Assembly (NCBI GenBank): GCA_037367355.1
Contig: CM074698.1
Span: 1,240,001-1,304,000, forward strand
Direction: 5' to 3'
Origin: Neoscytalidium dimidiatum
Lineage: Eukaryota > Ascomycota > Dothideomycetes > Botryosphaeriales > Botryosphaeriaceae
DNA: 64,000 nucleotides
The notes under the pieces were generated by a model. The model was not told the DNA's origin, did no database searches, and saw nothing but the letters and a program-made list of their open reading frames with translations. Positions 55,502 to 64,000 of this stretch are shown here, piece after piece; position 1 is the stretch's first letter; the number at the start of each line of letters is the position of its first letter. The position numbers and the translations under genes were made by a program.

Positions 55502-58500
55502 TCAACCAGCCAAAGACAGTTTTTCGAATCCCTTCACAACTGGCGGTTCCTTTTTTCTCCTCTCCGCCATGACCGAATCCCAGTAGACGCCATCTGCCCC
55601 AACTGTCGGCACCCTCACGCCATCCTCTCCTTCTGGCCCAGGCAGCACCGCCGGCTGTCTCTTCTCAACCTGGAATACCTCATCGACACAGCCTTTGCAT
55701 GACAACACCACATCCTCCATGATCGCTTCCACAGCGGCGGCTCGCTCACGCATGCCTCTCCTCATGAGACCCTCGACGAGACGCTGTACCTCTTCATTGA
55801 TTTGGTTGATACGGTCAATGAGGCGCCCAATAGAATTGACGAGGTATTCTTCTTCGTAGACCGAGCCTTTCTTGCCACGAGCCCGCTTGCGCTCCTCACG
55901 GCGGCGGTTCTTGGATGTGCGTCTCGTAGTCGCCGTATTGACCGTACCGGTGCGATTAGTATACCGCGTCATAAAGGTGCCGGCTGACGTTGTGGCATCC
56001 GTAGGTGCAACGGACACGTTGTCAGGTATGTCAGACGGCTCGACGCCGTCAAAGAAAGCTACTGCCAACGTATCAGTGTACGGCCATCTAGTATCAAAGG
56101 CTGACACTTTGAGGCCCAGACTTACATGGATCTTCAGCCTTCTTAACCCGCAGCTCCCTCAATCGTGGAACTTGTGCGTTGAGTTGATTCTTGCAATCCG
56201 CTAGAAGTTCCGTCATGGATGCAGACCCTTCAATTAGTCCGGGATCTATGACACATTCGATCAGATCCAGCCTTCTTCGTAGCCCGACAATCCGCATCGC
56301 CTCGGAAAAGAAGTAGCCCTTGCAGAAAGTCCGTGCCGCAGTCTCAAGATCATTGAGGTAATCAAGCTGTATGGTGGCTGCAGCATAAAAGTCCTTAGTC
56401 TCAATAAGTCCTTCAGCGAGTGATTCTGCTAGCGAGTTGAGCTCGCTATCCGATAGCGGCACAGCAGTTGCTGACGCTAGAGATTCCCGCCACATGTTTG
56501 CCGCGCGGTAGGCTTCCATTGAAGAAGCATAGTCAGAGAGGTACTCGAAGGCTGCAGCAGTGTAAGTAGATGCTGGCTTGGAAGCTATTGTTCATTCGCT
56601 TACCAATTCCTGCCTCTCTGAACCTGTTCCGACTGTTGAGATACTCTGCATACAGTCTCATGACTCTCTTTAGCCTCTCCGGCTGATATTTGTGTAGAGC
56701 AATGGCGTCTTGATAAAGCTCATGCTTCTCAGTATAGTGTTCCAACTCCTCGAATAAGTCCAGCTCATATAGATGAGCTATAGCTTTTGATCGCCTGCCG
56801 AGGTTATCGTCAATGGTGAACTGCCGACGAAGGGGTTCCATTTCCTGAAGACTTTGCAAGTAAGGAAGATATTCTCTCGGATCTTTCTGAGACTGCTGGG
56901 CAACAAGTAGTGTGACATCGAGGTCGTACATGCCCAGAGCGTGATCATAGAGCTGGTTGACATCTGCGAGAAAACAGATGTGCTCCGCCGCCCTCTCGGC
57001 CAAGCCTGCAGCCTGATCTCTCAATTTCGCAACGATTTTCAGTCCGCCTTCAAGATCTGGGGGCGTTTTGCAAACATTTGCAGTTATGATATTCTGCAGG
57101 TGTATTTCTGTGCGCTCCTCGAGCACCCCAAGGAATGCATCGCAAATTCGATTGACTTTAGTGGCCACATCAAATGCGGTTCCATTTTTTAGTGCACCGT
57201 CCATAGTGGTATTGATGTTGGGCTTCTTTGAAGTCTCCTTGTACATCGTCTGAGTCACATTTTCATTTCTATAGCTATGATTAGCCCAAACGCTTGACAA
57301 ACGTAGGTTCAGCAGCTCACTCACCTCAAGTGAGAGAGGAAAAGATCAATGTGAGCAGGATTCTTGAGCTGATTGAGGAATAGCTGAATACTTCCCATAA
57401 ATTGCTCTGGCATGTGGTCGTGCAAGATGTTCATGTCGACTCGCTGATTGCGGCATGCCATGAAAGCTCTCTTGTATTTCTTATCCGCAATACTCTTCCG
57501 GATTCCTGCGACGACTAAGGCACGAGGGAAGATAGTCTCCAAATTTCCTCTTGGCATCTGCAAAACAACCGAGTAGGACGTTGGCATGACTGAGATCAGG
57601 CGTGCACCACGTTCGATACTTCGGCATCTTTCGTCCTTTTCGGGTTCGTCAGGGGGCACCTCAAGTTCTGCCATTTGGTCAAAAAAACAAAGCCCGATAT
57701 GTGGAGCAATTCACAGGGCCACAAACCTTCCACGGGCTTTAGGTGTACAAATTTAAGGAAGTGTTGCGTTGTGGTGAGAACGAGGTGCGCAGGAGTCAAT
57801 TTGAAAGAGGTGCAATTCTTGGTAAGTAGCCTCCCGTTGGCATACAGGGCACCGTTTTGTGTTAAGCCAAAAACAATTTCCTGCATTGTGCTTTCTCAAA
57901 ACCCTGCTCGTTGGGAACATGGATTCGTAAACATACCTGATCGTTGCGTGAGACTATTTCCGTCCATAAGAGCTTAGCCGGGCATCTGCAGGGAAGAGAC
58001 TGTCCATTGAGAGCATCGGCTGAGACGCTAAACACAGCGCCGGCGTCATCTTGAACGTAGACCTTGTCGTAGTCCATAGACGTGAAGACAGTTTGCAGTT
58101 TCCGAGAAACTAGCGGGAGCGCGGTGAAGTCCGAGTGATCAAGAGTTTTCCACCAGACAAGAGTATCGCCAATATCCTCCAACTCAAGAAGGACGTAAAT
58201 ATCCGAGTCACCACGAAATGATATCTGACGAGGCTTGGCAGCAGGGTCGCACAGCGCGTGTCTTGTCTCGAGAATGGGGTCTTCCACTGTCTTGTTGCCG
58301 ATTTTGTAGCGATAAATGCAAACTTCAGACTCGTGGAGCACCGCAATAAGATTACTTGAGGCGTTAATTGCGACGTCTATTGCATTCTTCTCGAGTGATG
58401 CTTCATGCAGAGCCATAGGTGGCGGGACATTCGCAAGGCGGAGTGGCGTGACTTTCAGATTTTCTGACAGAAGATCAACAAAGGCATCGAATAGAAAAAA

Positions 58501-59796
58501 AAAAAAAAGCGAAGTTCTAACTCACTGCCATCAATCACTGCAACTATGCCATAATCATTAGGCGGAGCGGTGGGTGAGCCTGCCACAGAGAAAATATACT
58601 CGAGACTCGCTGATGCACCTGTATGCTTGTCAGCAATGTTCAAGGGATCCAGAAGAATTGAGGATACAATGAGTTGAAAGTGAAAGCCGCAAGGCCCTTT
58701 CTGGGTTCCACCGCGGCTCCACAGGTGACGTAGCATTCTCCTTTGCTGTGCATTTGATCTCTTGTTTAAGGTAGTAATGGTAGTTACCCATGGTCCAGAG
58801 CTGGACTCGATCCAAGAAACAAACAGCAAGAACGGTCGAGTCGGCGTTCCAAGCTAGTGTAATCTTGCTTCCCCAGGACTTCATCTCATCGGGACTGAGC
58901 CTAAGGGTGAATTCTCCGTGGCGAAGACCGTTTCGTTCAAAAAAGACAACATTCACGCAGTTGTCACGGCGTTGGATGCCAGCGATGATTTGTCCTGCAG
59001 GTTTCCAGCTGAGAGCTCCCTCAAGATAGTCAACAGGCTCGCTCACACTGTCTAGAGTGCCTTCTCTTGAATAGAACCGAATCATTCGCCGCTTTCCTGA
59101 CTCAATTGAGTTCACTGCCAAGTAGGCGCCGTCTCCTCTCCAGGTAATGGTAACTCTTTCATCGTCCAGAGAGCTCAGAAGACCTTCATCTATCCTCTCA
59201 GGCATGGTCGGATCGCGGAGAGCTTTGGCGCGCTTTCCCTTGAATTGGGTTTCGGACTTGCCCCAACCGACGGACACGTGGTTGGATGCCTTGATGTCGT
59301 CGGGCGTAAAGTTGATGTTTGCGACATTTTCGAAGTCCCGTGTCATGTACAGAAGAGTGTTGGCGCGAGTGGTGATAGCCAACAGCTCTTCATCTGGTGA
59401 CCAAGCAGCAGCAGTGATGCCGGCATCTACTGAACCCACTATCTCGATCAAGCCCTCGCCCGGTAGAGGCTTTTCTCTGACGATCACAATGTCGCCACCA
59501 GCGAGGACGAGGCACGACGTCAGAGTATCCGGGAAGTATTGTAGATTTAAGACCTTGTCGCAGGGCAGCTCAGGGAGTGGACACGGAGCGTCCCACGAAG
59601 CTATCAGAGAAAACGCATCGGGAGCAGTACTGGGCTCATCGACCAGACGCTTGAGCTCAATGATAGCACTTGACTCAGATGGGCCAAACGTGCAGATTAG
59701 CGAGTCGGCGGAGGTGTCCCAAGCGGTTGCAGTGAGCGGGAAGGCATCCGCTGGGAACTTGTGGGAACAGTTCCGCACACACCTCAGATTGCGCAT
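55502..59796 (-). CDS. ELP1: Elongator complex subunit 1 (IKI3)
   Basis: Elp1 is the scaffold of Elongator, which adds the 5-carboxymethyl group to wobble uridine of tRNAs. Eight exons encode 1298 aa, the family length: 59796-58668, 58618-58526, 58463-57937, 57880-57727, 57667-57325, 57268-56604, 56551-56126 and 56061-55502. All introns are GT-AG, 49-64 bp, and every phase agrees. It starts MRNLRCVRNCSHKF. The N-terminal half is WD40-like (AAWSPDEELLAITTRANTLL, LSWKPAGQIIAGIQRR). Mid and C-terminal parts are helical repeats, including ERCRSIERGARLISVMP, NLETIFPRALVVAGIRKSI and LALHKY-type TPR stretches. Near the C-terminus lies the conserved basic region TSKNRRREERKRARGKKG, needed in yeast for tRNA binding and nuclear signals, followed by EEEYLVNSIGRLI. 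Exon 2 is only 93 nt, after a plausible T-rich intron. Confidence 0.96.
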
Positions 59797-60168
59797 GGCG
59801 AGCTTCGAGAAGGGGGCAAAAGCGTTAGGGCTAGGCGGGCATGTCTGGGTGGTGGGAGGTTTACCAGAAGTTGCTGGGCGTCGGCGAATCAAAATTTCGA
59901 GGTTACGCTAGTCAGTCAGCAACAGCCGAAGCTTCGCGTGCCAAGACCTCGCAATCATGCACCTGGTATGCCGGAGTCCCCATTCCCGCCGCCCGTAGCG
60001 CACGGTTTTGTTGCTGTATTGAGTTCACGAGAATGAATTCGTCTAGAGGCAGTCGCCCTGAGGTACATCCTTTTGTACAATTGCAATATCCACGCAACCA
60101 CTACTACATCGGGATGCTCCAGAACTGCGCAGTGCCCCTTTCTTCCGCAAACCCCACCCAGCTGCCAT
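59797..60168. other. Spacer between ELP1 start and COX VIIc stop
   Basis: A 372-bp spacer between two genes on the minus strand, which must hold the ELP1 promoter and the upstream gene's 3' UTR. No repeat or gene is seen. Confidence 0.5.
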
Positions 60169-60625
60169 TTACTGGTCCTTCTTGGTCTGCCAGACTGCGT
60201 ATCGGAGATTGCATCAGCATTTGGCCGTTGCTGCTGTGGGAACACGGGGGATAGCTCACCAGCAATGCCGAAGGGTGCGGCGAATCCGACAGCTGCATCA
60301 TCGTCAGCCTCCTCATCCAGCATCATGCATTGTTGAGGCTCACCCATGAAGGTCCAGTAGCGCACGGCGAAGAACCTGGTCAACGGGTTGAACGGGATGT
60401 TGCTCTGGAGGATGGTCAGCACGTTATGGCCAGGGAATGCGACAGTGCACAAAGACGAACGCGGGGACCCTGTGATCGCAGTCAGCAAAGAGCAGTAGAA
60501 AAGATGACTCTGGACGGGTAGCGGACCTCGGGATAGTGGTAGGGCGAAGAGAGCCTGGCGCGGGTAGCGGAGAAGGCCCTCTTCTGGACGTGCGAGGCAA
60601 CGCGGACGGTGGAGCGAGATAGCAT
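60169..60625 (-). CDS. COX8: Cytochrome c oxidase subunit VIIc (yeast Cox8), with 9-nt microexon
   Basis: This tiny single-helix subunit belongs to mitochondrial respiratory complex IV. Five predicted exons give 75 aa: 60625-60527, 60469-60461, 60404-60344, 60292-60260 and 60194-60169. Exon 1 encodes an Arg/Ser-rich presequence (MLSRSTVRVASHVQKRAFSA) and SPYHYPE. The 9-nt exon 2 (GGTCCCCGC) adds GPR. Exon 3 adds SNIPFNPLTRFFAVRYWTFM. Exons 4 and 5 complete AVGFAAPFGIAVWQTKKDQ. The helix is at about residues 47-66. Assembly follows phase, GT-AG sites and my memory of fungal COX VIIc, where EGPRSN(I/L)PFNPLTRFF is conserved. Skipping the microexon would also keep frame, losing only Gly-Pro-Arg. 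No single long frame covers the gene. Confidence 0.85.
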
Positions 60626-61847
60626 CTGGGTACGTTAGTCGCTCTTGTTTGGTCGCCAATTCCTTCTATAGCATCATGAGAACGTACGTTGGCGATGTGG
60701 AGACAGCCCAGGTCAACAGGGTGAGTGGAGATGAGAGGTTTGGCAAGTAGAGTGTGAGCCTGCCGTATCGCATGATCCCGCGAAGTTGCGGCCAGCGGCT
60801 GAATTTCGGCTTTTCCTCGCGCTGTACGAGCTATCTCCCAGACTCTAAGAGCGTGAACATACTACCTAGTGATGCTGTTACCCGCCGATCAAGAGTATGC
60901 CGCTGAATATTTCGACTCCTGGAAATTACGCGGCTTCCGTTGCCTCCGCGATGAGGAGGCGGCGGCGGCGGCGTTAGCTTGGGACCTCCAGCCAAAGGTG
61001 ATACGATGTCAGTTATTGGAATCTGGCTCGCGAGCCACGACGGTTTACTGGGGGCGCTGTTGAGCAACTCGACGCAACAACCCTTTCCATGGCACGGATG
61101 AGGCTTTCGCTTCAGCAGTGGGCTGACGTAGGAGGAGACGGGCACGGAAGGCATCTTTGCTCAACGAAGCTGGAGAGCTAGAGCCATGGTGTTTGGGTAC
61201 AGCAGGTAGATCACGTATTCAACTACATCCACAACACGAGGTGATCCCAAGTTAAAAATATCCACTCGCTTCTTCGAAGCAGGGCAATCAACGGCGGCGC
61301 GTCAGCGTTAATCTTGGTGGCACGAGTATCGCTAGCTGCTAAGTCTTGCCGATGGCTTGACAGACAGACGTTGACACCATTTCCCTCCCTAGCTCTGAAC
61401 AAGGTCTCCTGCAAAAAGGGTCGAGTGCAGCAGGTTCTGTCGGCAGTGGAGATGCTTGCGCGGTCTGGCAAGTGTCTGCTGAGGAAGTCCGTTTGCACAA
61501 CCGTTCCAGCGTTAGCTGGTGAGCTATATCCGGGGCTGGCGGACCACTGGGCGCATTGGATCCGACAAGTTCTGAGATGAGGGGGATGAAACGCAGGCAA
61601 AGGCAAATTAATTTATTGTTATGTGCTTGCCGGCAACAAAGGAAGCGGAAACGATTGCGATGCGAACAGCTACGTCACACGAGTCGGAGGAGAGGGCAGG
61701 TGCGGCCGATTGGTTGTTCCGCTAGCGCAAGCCCTGGCTGGTCGATGCCGGTGGCCATCGATCGCGGTCCAAGCGTTTAAAAGTTGGTGGCCGACAACTC
61801 TGGTCCCAGACGCCTCCGCTTCAAGGTGCTTGTCCACCACCGCCGCC
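60626..61847. other. Divergent intergenic region, COX VIIc / MTR4
   Basis: These 1.2 kb hold the promoters of both genes. Small frames on either strand (for example 60869-61063 and 61223-61606) lack recognisable domains. A GGC triplet run lies near 60955-60972. Confidence 0.5.
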
Positions 61848-64000
61848 ATGGACGAGCTTTTCGACGTTTTCGACGGCGAGCCGCCGGCTGCCCAGGACTC
61901 GCTGCCCAAGCAATCCAAACGGAACAAGAAGAGGCAGGCAAATGGCAGCGTCAAGTCTCCTAATGGCGACGCCGACGCCGACGCGCCCTCTAACGACACC
62001 GCCATGGCAGACGCCCCGTCTGCCCCCCAGGACGACGCCGACGCTGTCATCGCTGCCGGTGGCGCGCAAGACCAGCTGGCTGCCAAACGCCTTCGGCGTG
62101 ACGAGCCTGATCCTGTTGTCACCGACAGCTTCGAGACCGAGCAGTCGCGGGAGGTCGCTGCCGCTGCCGGCCTGCAGGCCCAGAAGGACGGGACTGCCGT
62201 TGTGCTGTCCCACCAGGTCAGGCATCAGGTCGCCTTGCCTCCAGACTACGATTACGTCCCTATCTCTGAGCATAAGCCGCCAGAGAAGCCAGCTCGTGAA
62301 TATCCTTTTACCCTCGATCCCTTTCAGCAGGTGTCTGTCCACTCGATTCAACGCAATGAGAGTGTCCTCGTGTCTGCCCACACTTCCGCCGGCAAGACGG
62401 TGGTTGCTGAATATGCTATCGCACATTGTCTGAAGAACAACCAAAGGGTTATCTACACCAGTCCCATCAAGGCCCTCAGCAACCAGAAATACAGAGAATT
62501 CATGGCAGACTTTGGCGACGTTGGTCTCATGACCGGAGATGTCACCATTAACCCAACTGCCACCTGTTTGGTCATGACCACGGAGGTCTGTACCTGTTTC
62601 TCGGGTTCAATAACGAATGCTAATGCAAGACAGATTCTACGTTCCATGCTCTACAGAGGCTCCGAGATCATGCGCGAGGTTGCATGGGTAATCTTCGACG
62701 AAGTTCATTACATGCGCGACAAGTGTATGTTCAGATGATGTCTCGATGAATTCGAGTTGTAGTCGCTGACAATCAACAGCCCGTGGCGTTGTCTGGGAAG
62801 AAACGATTATTCTTTTGCCGGACAAAGTTCGCTACGTCTTCCTCTCAGCCACCATTCCGAACGCTATGCAGTTTGCTGAATGGATCACGAAGACCCATAA
62901 CCAACCTTGTCACGTCGTCTACACTGACTTCCGTCCCACTCCACTACAACATTACTTCTTCCCCGCCGGCGCCGATGGTATACACTTGATTGTTGACGAG
63001 AAGGGCGTCTTCAGGGAGGAAAACTTCCAAAAGGCCATGCAGGCCATCACGGACAAGCAAGGCGACGATCCTGCCGACGCCATGGCAAAGCGCAAAGGCA
63101 AAGGCAAGGACAAAAAGTTGAGTAAGGGCGGTCAGAAGGGTCCCTCGGACATCTACAAGATCGTGAAGATGATTATGATGAAAAACTACAACCCGGTCAT
63201 TGTCTTCAGCTTCAGCAAAAGGGAATGCGAAAACCTTGCGCTGCAGATGAGCTCTCTATCGTTTAACGATGAGTCGGAGAAACAACTCGTCACGAAAGTC
63301 TTCAACAGCGCAATTGAATCCTTGAGCGAGCAAGACAGGGAACTGCCTCAGATCCAACACTTACTGCCACTGCTAAAGCGCGGGATTGGCGTTCATCACT
63401 CCGGCCTCTTGCCTATTCTAAAAGAAACTATTGAGATTCTTTTCCAGGAAGGTCTGATAAAGGTCCTATTTGCCACAGAGACTTTCTCGATCGGTCTGAA
63501 CATGCCCGCCAAGACAGTCGTCTTCACAAGCGTCCGCAAATTTGACGGCGTGTCTCAGCGCTGGGTTACGCCCTCGGAATTCATTCAGATGTCCGGGCGC
63601 GCAGGACGGCGTGGTCTGGACGACCGCGGTATCGTCATAATGATGATCGATGAGAAAATGGAGCCAACTATAGCGAAGGAGATTGTTCGGGGTGAGCAGG
63701 ACAAGCTCAACTCTGCCTTCTACCTGAGCTACAACATGATCCTGAATCTCATGCGCGTCGAAGGCATTTCCCCGGAATTCATGCTGGAGCGTTGCTTCTT
63801 CCAATTCCAGAACACTGCCAGTGTGTCTGGTCTTGAGAAACACTTAAATGAGCTGGAGCATGAGAAGGCCAGCATCCAGGTTCCGGACGAGAGTACAATC
63901 CGCGATTATTACGACCTGCGGCAACAGCTCAACCAGTACACCAAGGACATGCGGGACGTCATCACGCATCCTAATTACTGCCTCCAGTTCATGCAATCAG
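61848..64000 (+). CDS. MTR4: ATP-dependent RNA helicase MTR4 (exosome cofactor), 3' end outside window
   Basis: Mtr4 is the DExH helicase that unwinds RNA and feeds the nuclear exosome, alone or in the TRAMP complex. The window holds about 683 of an expected 1,050-1,100 residues, in exons 61848-62585, 62634-62724 and 62780 to the edge. The N-terminus is acidic and disordered with a bipartite-like KRNKKR. Helicase motifs are intact: SAHTSAGKT with Lys183 (Walker A), [19 protein letters not shown] at 268-271, [17 protein letters not shown], and [10 protein letters not shown] (motif VI). Then comes the start of the winged-helix/arch region ([21 protein letters not shown]). Intron 1 is 48 bp (GTCTGT...AGACAG), in frame and stop-free, but its removal restores [16 protein letters not shown] as in all orthologues. 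Intron 2 is 55 bp. Confidence 0.96.

Noticed and set aside
1..64000. CRISPR arrays, prokaryotic operons, rRNA, intact transposons
   Set aside because: No regularly spaced repeats, no reverse transcriptase or transposase frames and no rRNA-like sequence were seen by eye; the genes are spliced fungal genes.

Overview
This window is eukaryotic and clearly fungal. It carries spliced genes with short introns (about 41-320 bp, mostly GT-AG), two Zn2Cys6 transcription factors, and orthologues of Elongator ELP1, the exosome helicase MTR4, TRAPPC13, acidic ribosomal protein P1, NAA10 and chorismate synthase. The gene set (NirA/NIT4-type regulator, UPF0662/DUF2408 protein, single-domain protoglobin, cytochrome P450 remnant, Ser/Thr-rich Mid2-like surface protein) fits a filamentous ascomycete (Pezizomycotina), possibly a dothideomycete. 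The class is an inference and was not tested. Intergenic DNA is GC-rich with many microsatellites. I saw no rRNA, no tRNA I could support, no intact transposon and no prokaryotic signal.

Layout. 0.26-6.6 kb (+): a four-helix membrane protein, chorismate synthase (ARO2) and a NirA/NIT4-like Zn2Cys6 regulator. 6.6-13.0 kb: a GC- and repeat-rich block in which I can support no gene. 13.0-17.0 kb (+): a Zn2Cys6 protein fused to a maltose-O-acetyltransferase domain, then mitochondrial malonyl-CoA:ACP transacylase (MCT1). 17.5-27.5 kb (-): a nine-exon short-chain dehydrogenase, a DENN-domain Rab-GEF-like protein and TRAPPC13. 27.8-31.5 kb: a minimal SET protein (+), UPF0662 (-) and RPP1 (+), the last two divergent from a 310-bp promoter. 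32.1-34.0 kb: a decayed cytochrome P450. 34.6-43.6 kb: NAA10 (+), an Alba-like protein (-), a protoglobin (+) and a single-pass membrane protein with a long proline-rich tail (+). 45.7-49.0 kb (-): two Ser/Thr-rich secreted or surface proteins. 49.8-53.8 kb (+): a PQ-loop vacuolar-type transporter and a branched-chain aminotransferase. 55.5-60.6 kb (-): ELP1 and cytochrome c oxidase subunit VIIc. 61.8 kb to the edge (+): MTR4, cut by the window end.

Most genes are unrelated housekeeping functions, and I see no biosynthetic cluster. Themes that recur are vesicle traffic (DENN, TRAPPC13), translation and tRNA modification (RPP1, ELP1), mitochondrial function (MCT1, COX VIIc) and amino-acid metabolism (ARO2, branched-chain aminotransferase, PQ-loop carrier). 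Exon structures were built by hand from splice signals, reading phase and remembered family conservation. All were checked for phase, and all complete genes give whole-codon totals, but none was checked against transcripts.

The most interesting observations are: the DNA-binding/acetyltransferase fusion whose expected catalytic His is Tyr/Asp and whose last exon is needed to complete the fold; a predicted 9-nt microexon in the 75-aa COX VIIc gene; two 48-bp introns that keep the frame and lack stops (exitron-like) in UPF0662 and MTR4; two candidate GC-AG introns; and a P450 pseudogene that keeps its heme motif and splice sites but has lost frame and ExxR.
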